A DNA stretch of 64,000 nucleotides from Phallusia mammillata (lineage: Eukaryota > Chordata > Ascidiacea > Phlebobranchia > Ascidiidae), in assembly GCA_003260075.1 (NCBI GenBank), contig QLIY01000440.1, positions 1 to 64,000 of the forward strand. The letters are read 5' to 3'. The position numbers and the translations under genes were made by a program. Under the pieces are notes generated by a model that was not told the DNA's origin, did not search any database, and was given only the letters and a program-made list of their open reading frames with translations. Every line of letters begins with the position of its first letter. Position 1 is the stretch's first letter. Below are positions 24,269 through 35,558 of this stretch, piece after piece.

Positions 24269-24276
24269 GTTTAGGG

Positions 24277-24500
24277 CAGGGTTCACCAAATTTTTTTCAC
24301 AGCGGGCCGGATGTTTTACATAATGGCGGTTTTAACAGGAAGGCCAAGGGTTTACAATGTCTTTCCAGTCTTCTTTATTCTGTATTCAGATTGTGCCGCT
24401 GTTAAAGAAACTGGCCTTCAGCATTGATAGACATGTTCACTGCTTGTAGAATGTGGCGTTGTATAGGATATTTATTGTTTTCCCCTACAGCTCTGTCAGA
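24277..24500. mobile_element. left end of a third hAT element, truncated
   Basis: It starts with CAGGGTTCACCAAA directly after the third GTTTAGGG and resembles the element at 23207 (GCGGGCCGGAT). No matching right end was found. It stops close to a broken crystallin exon, so its insertion or loss may have cut that gene. Confidence 0.55.
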
Positions 24501-24502
24501 TA

Positions 24503-24948
24503 TCCTTGTATTTGCATCGGCGTAAACAGCCCATCTGCAGAAAATTGCGTGGTACGGATTCGTTATTGCACATCAACACGCATTAATTTTGGGATTACAA
24601 AGTTATCTGCACAGGTTGCGAATACAAGTACTTACGGTCCACCTTCATTCACTGCAATCGATGACACCTTGTTATCCATCCAGGCCTTGCGAAGGTCGTT
24701 GCATGCGGAAGTAAAATCGATCCTTCTTCCTTGTAAATTGTCATGTGTGAAAAGAGCGATCTGCAAAAACAACACATGTTTCTGCTATGGTGTCTTCAAG
24801 ACAACTGCACTGTAATTTTTGAATTTCGAACGACACCCGTAAATTTTAGTCTTTGTGGATAATATTTTCTCTATTTGGAATTGCTATGAGTTAAAATACA
24901 AATATACAACAATAAATACTTACTTACCCTTGGCTTGTTTTCTGACAT
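24503..24948 (-). pseudogene. 5' fragment of a beta-gamma crystallin
   Basis: Three pieces on the minus strand: 24928-24948 (M-S-E-N-K-P-R), 24636-24760 (starts IALFTHDNLQG, with M-D-N-K-V-S-S) and the beginning of a motif-B exon ending at 24534 (W-A-V-Y-A-D-A). The last piece loses frame after about eight residues and runs into sequence next to a truncated transposon. No later motifs lie to the left before 21.3 kb. The seven-residue first exon is unlike the M-x-K of its neighbours, so this copy is the most diverged of the array. Confidence 0.75.
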
Positions 24949-25523
24949 GATCTATTCGGGTTTGGGAACAAACACAATAGAATTTTCTAAATCTGCTTTA
25001 CTAAAACAAAAAATAGAACTTTTCTAAAAATTTCTTTTCTCCAATCAAAAAGCATTTTAATATTTTTTCTACGGTACTATGAGCATTGGCACTGATTTTT
25101 GCTCATTTTACTGAAAGCATTGTTGCCTCGTTAAGCAAAAAACGGTTTCTGTTCATTTGTCTTTTGATACCTTTCACGCGTCTCTCTTCACACAAACTGC
25201 ATATGCTGCCATGCAACAGCTTGGAACTTAATCGTTGCCAAAGAATTAGCCGCTTTTTTGTCAATTTTAATTAAAAAAAAAAACGGAAACGAGTCACCCC
25301 TTTGCCTAAAAATAAAAATACATTTATCAAGCAAATATTACCAACAAAACAAGAACAATACCAGCAATTTGATGCGGCTCTCAAGATATTAATTTCCTTA
25401 TGTTGCATTTGTGTGCTTGTGACAGTTGTTATTAATGAACAACTGTTTGAAAATTTTATCCCCAGAATAGAGCAAACGCAGCCACAAATTGTCTGGGTAC
25501 GTCAAACCACAAACCAAACGACC

Positions 25524-25526
<3 letters not shown>
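24949..25526 (-). promoter_or_regulatory. crystallin upstream block
   Basis: It matches the two-domain gene upstream block (ATTTTACTGAAAGCATTG, CTTTCACGCGTC, AATTGTCTGGGTACGTCAAA) up to a poly-C run. The gene below is broken, so any promoter role may be lost. Confidence 0.35.

Positions 25527-25560
<34 letters not shown>
25527..25560. repeat. 34-nt poly-C
   Basis: It replaces about 30 bases present in the matching flanks near 29615-29645 and 33515-33545. Confidence 0.85.
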
Positions 25561-25561
<1 letters not shown>

Positions 25562-26045
25562 CATTTTTATTTTTTTTATTTATTTCATCAGGTTCGAACC
25601 CAGGACGTTTTTGAATAAGAACCTCGAACAGTCTTTAATAGTTGAGGGGAATGTGTAGAACAGGCTTTCTGGACCAATTGGGCGTGTTTTTCTAATTTTT
25701 TTATTGACCCCGAAACGTGTTTTTTCTGGCCCCTCTTATGCATTGTTCAGGAATGGATACTAACTAATTTGGGCAAACCTTAGCAAAAGAATTTTCATCC
25801 AGATCTAACCGAAGAAATATATCTGGAGAAACGGTATTGTTGTACATCGACGTTTTATTTTTACACAATTCTTTTTATGGGCGTAGATAACAATTTACAA
25901 GCAAAGCATAAATAGCAATTGTCTTGAAAAGAGCTTGTAATTGTTTGTAAACCAAAAATTGTGTATTGTTTGCAAAAAACGTGGATGATGCACCAAGTTA
26001 CTAATAAATAATACAATACAAAATATGTTGGCTTCTGTTGCAAAT
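25561..26045. other. repeat-derived crystallin flank
   Basis: Collinear with 29645-30120 and 33540-34020, including GGTTCGAACCCAGGACGTTT, whose first part looks like a tRNA B box. No gene was seen. Confidence 0.4.
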
Positions 26046-26053
26046 CATTAAAG

Positions 26054-26339
26054 CAGTGATTCTCAACTCGTTTCAGGCCATCGACCACAGGCCTAGTAAA
26101 AATAATATCGTGGACCATTTCATTTTTTAACAAGTTTGAATTACGCATACGAAACAACCATTTGGGCTTGAAATATAATTCTTTAAAAACGATTGTCAAG
26201 AAGTTAGATACAATTATTAACAGCTAACATTTTGATACTCTTCAATATGTAATATGCACTTATCTTAACAAATTTAGTGGACACCCTGTGGACCACACAA
26301 AAAGTCAGTGGTCCATGAACCACCCATTGAGAACCACTG
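26054..26339. mobile_element. short hAT-like element (286 bp)
   Basis: It starts CAGTGATTCTCAA and ends TTGAGAACCACTG, imperfect inverted repeats. The 8-bp target duplication CATTAAAG is at 26046-26053 and 26340-26347. The paralogous flank near 30125 has a single CATTAAAG, an empty site. Confidence 0.85.
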
Positions 26340-26357
26340 CATTAAAGCAACTATCAA

Positions 26358-26468
26358 GGGCAGATACTTGGCCAAGTGGTCTAGAGCGCCTGACCCATGT
26401 ACAGTCATGTAAAAAAAACTGATCCGGGTTCGTCCCCGGGAGTGTCCTGGGTTCGAACCCCGTGAAAA
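26358..26468 (+). mobile_element. tRNA-derived SINE
   Basis: An A-box-like GGCCAAGTGGTCTAGAGCG at 26370-26388 and a B box GGGTTCGAACCCC near 26450 lie in the order expected for a tRNA head, and a short A run ends it. Near-identical 13-bp flanks (26345-26357 and 26469-26481, one mismatch) look like target duplications. It sits immediately beside the hAT element; both are missing from the paralogous flanks. The tRNA fold is not complete enough for a functional tRNA call. Confidence 0.65.
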
Positions 26469-26721
26469 AAGCAACAATCAACAAACAAAATAGCCTGCAA
26501 TTACTACTACATGAAAAGGCAATTAAATTTTTTTGGCATTATTAATTGGTATGCAGTCATTAAACAGTTTCCTGGAATAGCTTGGGGAGCAATGCCTGTA
26601 AAAAATGTGTACTGGGTATTGTTTTTTTAATCATATTTCGTAATGCATTTTAGATGTTTATCTGTTGTCGTTATAAAACGCTTTGTACGGGAATAGGGTC
26701 GAAACGTTTTACCGTGTAACC

Positions 26722-26863
26722 TTTTACCGTATAAATACAATATGTTTCATGATGTGCTAGCTTTAGAGCGGCTGGCATATCACTTTGCTTGAAGTGGTCC
26801 CTACAATATGCCCGTTTTGTGCGCCCGTAGAGGTTCGTGGTGCACCCTACAGTGGAACATAAG
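26722..26863 (-). CDS. cysteine-rich exon, copy 1 (unknown gene)
   Basis: On the minus strand, after TTCAAATAG, the exon reads LCSTVGCTTNLYGRTKRAYC then RDHFKQSDMP. The pattern is C-x4-C-x11-C-x2-H and a later Y-C-I-Y. Compared with copy 2 (30385-30526) over 122 nt there are eight differences, six of them silent third-position changes. That indicates selection on the protein. It loosely resembles EsV-1-7-type cysteine repeats, but this is inference. No flanking exons of the gene were found. Confidence 0.45.
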
Positions 26864-27089
26864 CTATTTGAATACACATGGTCATCAGTATTTTACGAAA
26901 GTTGATTGTAGAATTTTAGCTAGTTATGCAAAATTACGCATAACAATGATCCAAAACATAACAATTGCATTTTTGTTAGATGTTACGTAATAAAGGCTAT
27001 TGTTTAACAATCGAGACAGTCGATTTTCAACTTTACTTTCATTTACACTTATTCAGTGGCACAAACTGACCCTAAATAAGATTAAAGAA

Positions 27090-27175
27090 GATTAAAGAAC
27101 CCTTTTGCGGTCCCCGTAAAATTGCTGCACGGACTCCTAAAGGACTGCGGACCCCAGTTTGAGAACCGCTGGTGA
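27090..27175. mobile_element. right end of a hAT-like element
   Basis: GGACCCCAGTTTGAGAACCG followed by CTGG is a typical hAT-type right end. No left end or target duplication could be matched. Confidence 0.3.
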
Positions 27176-27677
27176 AGATAGTAATCGGTATTTGAGTAAA
27201 ATTTGCTAAAACATTACCCCTTCATAACTGAAAATTTGTAACATATCGCAATATTAATTTCACTTTCAAATAACCTAACCCTTTGTATTTTAATTTGTAC
27301 TTTCCTTTTTAATACTTTTTTTTTACTTTCACTTTAAATTATTTGGTCGTTTATAAAGACTGATAATGACCACATGCAAAAGTTATCTATATTTTGCAAG
27401 AATATGTTGTTTGGGTTTCGATTTGAAAGTACCGCTTCATTTGGGTTAATTTTGTGAACGTCAGTTTGTCTCAGTAATCGTCGGCATATGCTGCGCAGTT
27501 TTTTTGTGAAAACCACTGCAAATTTGTCCTTTTTGTTGTATCTTGCCAAAAAATGCAGAATCTGTACCGTAACATTCCGAATATCACTTTATTATTATCT
27601 TTCATAATGCACTGAACAAATCCGAATAATGTGAAGCCATATTAAAGTGCTATATAGCTATGTTTGCTTCAGCTTTA

Positions 27678-29059
27678 TTACGCTGGTTTCACGGATGATA
27701 TTTGGTCGTTTGCTCCTCCCCAATCTGTCCACATCGCATAGTCGCCAGGTGTGAGTGTGTGACTTGTTCCCTTGTAGTAAGCATCATCGTAGACAACCCA
27801 ACTGCAATAATTAAAAATCTTGATCGAAAAAAAAACATTCATACGTAAGCTGTTCGGTGACGTCACGTACATAGCAATGGCGCCATTACATGTACAAATC
27901 ATGTGGTAAATAAAAAATTGACCAATGATTAATAAATTTACATTTTACTATTCAATCACTAATCTATGCAACTTTTGTTACAATTAGATTTTCGAAAAAT
28001 CTACTTACTCTCCTCCAGTAACCTTAATAGATGACACCTTGTCATTCATTCCGTAGTCACCAAGAAAACCGCATGCTGAAGTTAACTGAAGTTTTTTTCC
28101 AGCAAAACTTGCGTCCGCGTAAAGTGTAATCTGAAAAACAAACAAGTTGACATTTAATTATCCATTATAAGTCAGTGATCTTTTAAACGTGGTATTTTTT
28201 AACTTTTTCGAAGTTGAAGTTTAATCACGAAATGTATCGTTCATTTTTTTATTACTTTGTCCTGTTTGTTTTAACGTCTTGGAATTCGCGTCGGAGGTTC
28301 TTTATGCTCTATATCTTAACGCAGGTTGATTATGCTTTATATCTTTACTGTTTCACAGGCGAGAAGATAAACAGCGTTAAAACACATACAATCATTTTTT
28401 TATTTGAAAAAGAAAAAACGGTTAACGGAAATTAAATTTGTTTGACGCCTTACTGATGGAGCTGGTTTCACGGATGATATTTGGTCGTTTGCGCCACCCC
28501 AGTCTGTCCAGATTTTGTAATCGCCAGGTTTTAGAATGTGTTTCGCACCTTTGTAGTATGCATGTTCGTAGACAGCCCATCTGCAGAAAACACAAAGTTT
28601 GGTACACGTTCGTTATTACACACATCAACACACATTAATTTTGGAATTGCAAAGTAACCGGTACAAGTTACAAATACATTTTAACGTAAGTGTTTTCGTG
28701 AAATATATAAACTTGCAAAATAGTATTCAAAAAAATGTTCAGATAAAGGTTTAAAAAGTACGTACGGTTCTCCCTCCACTTTAATGGACGACACATTGTC
28801 ATTCATGCCGACCTTGCCAGTGTAGTCGCATGCAGAAGTCAGTTCGACCTTTTTTCCAGCGAAGTTTGCATCTGAGTAAAGAGTAATCTGAAAAACAATA
28901 CATATATTTCTAATATGGCGTCATGACAACCGCCTTATAATTTTCGAATTTCGAAAAACACACGTAATTTTTCGTCTTTGTGGTTTGTATTTTCTCTGCC
29001 TGGAATTGCTATGAGTTTGAATATGCAGCAATAAATGAAATCTTACTTACCTTTGACAT
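27678..29059 (-). CDS. two-domain beta-gamma crystallin
   Basis: Exons on the minus strand: 29051-29059 (M-S-K), 28766-28887, 28454-28580, 28009-28130 and 27678-27801, giving 167 aa with no defects. Motif starts are ITLYSDANFAG, WAVYEHAYYKG, ITLYADASFAG and WVVYDDAYYKG. Calcium-type sites are M-N-D-N-V-S-S, A-N-D-Q-I-S-S, M-N-D-K-V-S-S and A-N-D-Q-I-S-S, the most canonical set in the window. It ends KPA then TAA, with a poly-A signal at 27588-27593. The protein lacks a signal peptide. In other animals such proteins are structural lens proteins or calcium-binding proteins; its tissue is unknown. Confidence 0.9.
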
Positions 29060-29640
29060 GATGAATTTGTATTCGGTGCAGTGAACAAACACACTACAAT
29101 TTTCAAAATCTGCTTTACTAAAACAAAAAATAAAATTATTCTAGTAGTTTCATCTTTTTCTTCGATCAAAATGCATTTTTACATTATGAGAGTGCATGGC
29201 ACTGATACTTGCTTATTTTACTGAAAGCATTGGTTCGGCGTTATGCGTAAAACAGTTTTGTTCGTTTGCCTTAAAATCTTTCACGCGTCGCTTTTCACTC
29301 AAACAGCTGCAAATCAACAGCTTAGAACCTGAATCGTTGCCGACGAATTAGGCGCTTTTTCGTCGGTTTTTATTCACAAAAACGGAAACGAGTAAGCACT
29401 TTCCCTGGCAATGAAAAAGCTATTATCAAGTCATTATAATTAACAAAACAGGAACAATACCAGCAATTCGATGCGGCTCTCATGTTGTTCATTTCCTCAG
29501 GTAGGTATTATGTGTTTGTGACAGTTGTTACTAATGCTAAACTGTCTGGAAATATTTTCCCCAGCATAGAGCAAACCCAGCCACAAATTGTCTGGGTACG
29601 TCAAAACACAAACTCAAACGCCTTAAAGCAATTCAAATGT
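29060..29640 (-). promoter_or_regulatory. crystallin upstream block
   Basis: It matches the blocks upstream of the other two-domain genes and is almost identical to 32953-33530. It includes TTTTACTGAAAGCATTGG, CTTTCACGCGTCGCTTTTCA and an E-box CAGCTG. Confidence 0.45.
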
Positions 29641-30384
29641 TCAATTCAAAATTTGTAATTATTTCATCGGGTTTGAACCCAGGTTTCCGAAGAGGTATTT
29701 GATGGTTGTGTGGAATGTGTGAAACAGGCTTCATAGACAAATTGCGTGTGTTCGTTTTTTATGTTTTTTGTTTTCACCATAAAGCGTGCTTTTGCTGACC
29801 AATCTTATGCATTGTAGGCTACTGGCATGGAATGTTTTAGCAGAAAACTTTACCGCAAAGGATGGACCTCCAGTTCCCTGAAAAAAATACAAAAATATAT
29901 CTGTGGAAACGTTTTGTTGTTTATGACTCTGCCTGTACTTTTAGGTCGACGTATTATTCTTACGCTACTGTTTTTGTGGGTAAGCAAAGCGTAAATAATA
30001 ATTTTCTTTGAAAGAACTTTTGAGTGTTTGTAAACTGAAAGTTGTGTATTATTTTCCAACAACGTGTATGATCACTAAGTTACTAATAATAATACAATGC
30101 AAAATATGTGGCCTGTGTTGCAAACCATTAAAGCATTTATGAATGTTGCTGCTGTCAACAAACCAAACAGTCTGCAATTACTCCCCACATGAAAAGGAAA
30201 TTAAAAATTATTGAATTATTTATTGGTTTGTAGTCATTAAACAGTTTCCTGGAATAGCTTGGGGAGCAGTGCCTGTAAAAAATGCGTACTGGGTGTTTTT
30301 TTAATAATATTTCGTAATGCATTAGATAATTATCTGTTGTCGTTTTACATAACGCTTTGTACGGCAATAACTAGGGGCGAAAAG

Positions 30385-30526
30385 TTTAACCGTGTAAATA
30401 CAATATGTTTTGTGATGTGCTAGCTGTAGAGCGGGTGGCATATCACTTTGCTTGAAGTGGTCCCTACAATATGCCCGTTTTGTTCGCCCGTAGAGATTTG
30501 TGGTACACCCCACAGTAGAACATAAG
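30385..30526 (-). CDS. cysteine-rich exon, copy 2 (unknown gene)
   Basis: Same exon as 26722-26863 with MPPALQLAHHKTYC at its end; the open frame continues to a stop near 30322. Upstream the frame also stays open to 30645, but a likely acceptor (CAAATAG) sits at the conserved boundary. It lies 1.3-1.5 kb above the crystallin start on the same strand. No family is certain and no partner exon was found. Confidence 0.4.
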
Positions 30527-30529
30527 CTA

Positions 30530-31460
30530 TTTGAGTAACGAATGGCCATCAGTAATTTGGTATAATCTATTAACTGCCAAATTGTGCTGGTTGATTGACA
30601 ACTGTGATGTAAACGTTTTAGCAAATCGTGCAAGAAATGATGCATTTTTCAAGACAAATAAAAAACAATAGCATTACAATACAATACCTTCTGGGTCCCG
30701 TTTTACTATATTCGTTTCCGTTTCATCATTTACGTGCTTGTTACAGATGTTATTAGTCGAGTAGGAGTTTGTTTACGGTCCATCTGAGAATAGGCAAATC
30801 AGCCAAAACTTGTCGGGGCATAACTTTACAAATAATTTCAAACAGTGCTTTATAAATCTGTGGAATCGAAGGTATGACAAGGACTGTTATAATTCGAACT
30901 TTCCGTATAGCAACTACCTCAACTATATTTTAACCATATTATTTTCAGAAAACCTTAATAAAACACTCGGCTTCGACTTGTGGTATAGTATAAAGGGTTT
31001 TCACTACCCACAAGACGAATTATATATATAGGTGTCGTAGTTAACTTGAAAACACGGTTTCAGAAAATTGGTAAAATATCGCAATATTAATTTCACTTTC
31101 AAATAACATAACACTATGTATTTGTACTTCCTTTTCAATTTCTTTTTTTCATTTTCACTTGTTCTTTGCTTTTTATGAAGACTGATAATGATCTCAAGCA
31201 AAAATTTATCTGTATCTTGGAAGAACATGCTGTTTGAGTTAAGGTTTTGAGTTAAATTTAATTCAAAAGTACTTCTTCATTAGTGTTCATTTTGTGTTTG
31301 TCAGTTTATCTCAGTAATCGTGGACATATGCTAACCATGTGCTGGGCAGTTCTTGTGAAAACCACCGTAAATTTGTGTTTTTGTTTTTGTTGCACCTTGT
31401 TGTAAACGTAACTAACAACCGTCGGTCAAAAATGCAGAACCTGTACTGTAACATTCCGAA
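30530..31460. other. intergenic, no gene seen
   Basis: The plus-strand frame 30810-31031 is present in both tandem copies, but the copies are too alike to test for selection. Nothing else was recognised. Confidence 0.3.
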
Positions 31461-31564
31461 TAGCACTTTATTATATTATTATCTTATATAATGCCACGAA
31501 CAAAAATCCAAAAAACGCAAAGTCATGTTATATGTACAGTAAAGCTATATTTGCTTCAGGTTTA

Positions 31565-32952
31565 TTACGCAGGTTTCACGGAAGACATTTTGTCGTTTGC
31601 TCCACCCCAATCTGTCCAAATCGCATAGTCGCCAGGTGTGAGTGTGTGACTTGCTCCTTTGTAGTAAGCATCATCGTAGACAACCCAACTGCAATAATTT
31701 AAAATCTTGATCGAAACAAAAACTTTCATACGTAAGCTATTCGATGACGTCACGTACATAACAATGACGCCATTACATGTACAAATCTTGTGGTAAATAA
31801 AAATTTGTAACGTTGACCATTAAATAAAAAATTAACATTTTACTATCCAATCACTAAACTATGCAACGTTTGTTGCAATTAGATTTTTGAAAAATCTACT
31901 TACTCTCCTCCAGTAACCTTAATAGATGACACCTTGTCATTCATTCCGTAGTCACCAAGAAAACCGCATGCTGAAGTTAACTGAAGTTTTTTTCCAGCAA
32001 AACTTGCGTCCGCGTAAAGTGTAATCTGAAAAACAAACAAGTTGACATTTAATTATCCATTATGACTCTAGTGATCTTTCAAACGTGGTATTTTTTAACT
32101 TTTGCGAAGTTGAAGTTTAATCACGAAATGTATCGTTCATTTTTTTATTACTTTGTCCTGTTTGGTTTAACGTCTTGGAATTCGCATCGGAGGTTCTTTA
32201 TGCACTATATCTTAACGCAAGTTGATTATGCTTTATATCTTTACTGTTTCACAGGCGAGAAGATAAACAGCGTTAAAACATATACAATCATTTTTTTTTA
32301 TTTGAAAAAGAAAAAACGGTTAACGGAAATTAAATTTGTTTGACGCCTTACTGATGGAGCTGGTTTCACGGATGATATTTGGTCGTTTGCGCCACCCCAG
32401 TCTGTCCAGATTTTGTAGTCGCCAGGTTTTAGAATGTGTTTCGCACCTTTGTAGTATGCATGTTCGTAGACAGCCCATCTGCAGAAAACACAAAGTTTGG
32501 TACACGTTCGTTATTACACACATCAACACACATTAATTTTGGGAAAGTAACCGGTACAAGATACGAATACATTTTAACGTAAGTGTTTGCGTTAAATATA
32601 TGGACTTGCAAAAAAAGTATTCAAAAAATGTTCAAATAATGATTAAAAATGTACGTACGGTGCTCCCTCCACTTTAATGGACGACACATTGTCATTCATG
32701 CCGAACTTGCCAGTGTAGTCGCATGCGGAAGTCAATTCGACCTTTTTTCCAGCGAAGTTTGCATCTGAGTAAAGAGTAATCTGAAAAACAATACATATAT
32801 TTCTAATATGGCGTCATGACAACCGCCTTATAATTTTCGAATTTCGAAAAACACACGTCAATTTTCGCCTTTGTTGTTAATATTTTCTCTACCTGGAATT
32901 GCTATGAGTTTGAATATGCAGCAATAAATGAAATCTTACTTACCTTTGACAT
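31565..32952 (-). CDS. two-domain beta-gamma crystallin
   Basis: Exons on the minus strand: 32944-32952 (M-S-K), 32659-32780, 32352-32478, 31904-32025 and 31565-31688, giving 167 aa. It is the tandem twin of the gene at 27678-29059. It differs at a handful of residues, for example GKFGMND for GKVGMND, YKGASH for YKGTSH, and N-D-K-M-S-S for N-D-Q-I-S-S in the last motif. The poly-A signal is at 31467-31472. Confidence 0.9.
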
Positions 32953-33530
32953 GATGAATTTGTATTCGGTGCAGTGAACAAACACACTACAATTTTCAAA
33001 ATCTGCTTTACTAAAACAAAAAATAAAATTATTCTAGTAGTTTCATCTTTTTCTTCGATCAAAATGCATTTTTGCATTATGAGAGTGCATGGCACTGATA
33101 CTTGCTTATTTTACTGAAAGCATTGGTGCGGCGTTATGCGTAAAACAGTTTTGTTCGTTTGCCTTAAAATCTTTCACGCGTCGCTTTTCACTCAAACAGC
33201 TGCAAATCAACAGCTTAGAACCTGAATCGTTGCCGACGAATTAGGCGCTTTTTCGTCGGTTTTTATTCACAAAAACGGAAACGAGTAAGCACTTTCCCTG
33301 GCAATGAAAAAGCTATTATCAAGTCATTATAATTAACAAAACAGGAACAATACCAGCAATTCGATGCGGCTCTCATAATGTTCATTTCCTCAGGTTGGTA
33401 TTGTGTGCTTGTGACAGTTGTTACTAATGCTAAACTGTCTGGAAATATTTTCCCCAGCATACAGCAAACCCAGCCACAAATTGTCTGGGTACGTCAAAAC
33501 ACAAACTCAAACGCCTTAAAGCAATTCAAA
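32953..33530 (-). promoter_or_regulatory. crystallin upstream block
   Basis: Near-identical copy of 29060-29640, upstream of the twin gene. Confidence 0.45.
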
Positions 33531-34271
33531 TGTTCAATTCAAAATTTGTAATTATTTCATCGGGTTTGAACCCAGGTTTCCGAAGAGGTATTTGATGGTT
33601 GTGTGGAATGTGTAAAACAGGCTTCATAGACCAATTGCGTGTGTTCGTTTTTTATGTTTTTTGTTTTCACCCTAAAGCGTGCTTTTGCTGACCAATCTTA
33701 TGCATTGTACAGGCATGGAATGTTTGAGCAGAAAACTTTACCGCAAGGATGGACCTCCAGTTCCCTGAAAAAAATACAAAAATATATCTGTAGAAACGTT
33801 TTGTTGTTTACGACTCTGCCTGTACTTTTAGGTCGACGTATTATTCTTACGCTACTGTTTTTGTGGGTAAGCAAAGCGTAAATGATAATTTTCTTTGAAA
33901 GAACTTTTGACTGTTTGTAAACTGAAAATTGTGTATTATTTTCCAACAACGTGATTGATCACTAAGTTACTGATAATAATACAATGCAAAATATGTGGCC
34001 TGTGTTGCAAACCATTAAAGCATTTATGAATGTTGCTGCTGTCAACAAACCAAACAGTCTGCAATTACTCCCCACATGAAAAGGAAATTAAAAATTATTG
34101 AATTATTTATTGGTTTGTAGTCATTAAACAGTTTCCTGGAATAGCTTGGGGAGCAGTGCCTGTAAAAAATGCGTACTGGGTGTTTTTTTAATAATATTTC
34201 GTAATGCATTAGATAATTATCTGTTGTCGTTTTACATAACGCTTTGTACGGCAATAACTAGGGGCGAAAAG

Positions 34272-34413
34272 TTTAACCGTGTAAATACAATATGTTTTGT
34301 GATGTGCTAGCTGTAGAGCGGGTGGCATATCACTTTGCTTGAAGTGGTCCCTACAATATGCCCGTTTTGTTCGCCCGTAGAGATTTGTGGTACACCCCAC
34401 AGTAGAACATAAG
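34272..34413 (-). CDS. cysteine-rich exon, copy 3 (unknown gene)
   Basis: It encodes the same residues as copy 2 (30385-30526) because of the recent tandem duplication. It therefore adds no independent evidence for selection. Confidence 0.4.
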
Positions 34414-35558
34414 CTATTTGAGTAACGAATGGGCATCAGTAATTTGGTATAATCTATTAACTGCCAAATTGTGCTGTTTGGTTGACAACTGTGATGTAAA
34501 CGTTTTAGCAAATCGTGCAAGAAATGATGCATTTTTCAAGACAAATAAAAAACAATAGCATTACAATACAATATCTTCTGGGTCCCGTTTTACTATATTC
34601 GTTTCCGTTACATCATTTACGTGCTTGTTACAGATGTTATTAGTCGAGTAGGAGTTTGTTTACGGTCCATCTGAGAATAGGCAAATCAGCCAAAACTTGT
34701 CGGGGCATAACTTTACAAATAATTTCAAACAGTGCTTTATAAATCTGTGGAATCGAAGGTATGACAAGGACTGTTATAATTCGAACTTTCCGTATAGCAC
34801 CTACCTCAACTATATTTTAACCATATTATTTTCAGAAAACCTTAATAAAACACTCGGCTTCGACTTGTGTATAGTATAAAGGGTTTTCACTACCCACAAG
34901 ACGAATTATATATATAGGTGTCGTAGTTAACTTGAAAACACGGTTTCAGAAAATTGGTAAAATATCGCAATATTAATTTCACTTTCAAATAACATAACAC
35001 TATGTATTTGTACTTCCTTTTCAATTTCTTTTTTTCATTTTCACTTGTTCTTTGCTTTTTATGAAGACTGATAATGATCTCAAGCAAAAATTTATCTGTA
35101 TCTTGGAAGAACATGCTGTTTGAGTTAAGGTTTTGAGTTAAATTTAATTCAAAAGTACTTCTTCATTAGTGTTCATTTTGTGTTTGTCAGTTTATCTCAG
35201 TAATCGTGGACATATGCTAACCATGTGCTGGGCAGTTCTTGTGAAAACCACCGTAAATTTGTGTTTTTGTTTTTGTTGCACCTTGTTGTAAACGTAACTA
35301 ACAACCGCAGAATCTGTACTGCAACATTCCGAATAGCACATTTAATTATCCATTATGACTCTAGTGATCTTTTAAACGTGGTCTTGGAATTCGCATCGGA
35401 GGTTCTTTATGCTCTATATCTTAACGCAGGTTGATTATGCTTTATATCTTTACTGTTTCACAGACGAGAAGATAAACAGCGTTAAAACATATACAATCAT
35501 TTTTTTTATTTGAAAAAAAAAAACGGTTAACGGAAATTAAATTTGTTTGACGCCTTAC

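Larger units (their letters stand above)
27588..35330. repeat. 3.9-kb tandem duplication of crystallin gene plus flanks
   Basis: 27588-31466 and 31467-35330 are near identical throughout, including introns, the upstream block, the cysteine-rich exon and the non-coding remainder. The stop codons are 3887 bp apart and the start codons 3893 bp apart. Differences are scattered single bases and short indels. A third, shortened copy follows at 35330-36571. Confidence 0.85.

Noticed and set aside
26358..26468. Functional tRNA gene
   Set aside because: A and B boxes are present, but the arms do not pair into a full cloverleaf and target duplications flank it, so a SINE is the better reading.
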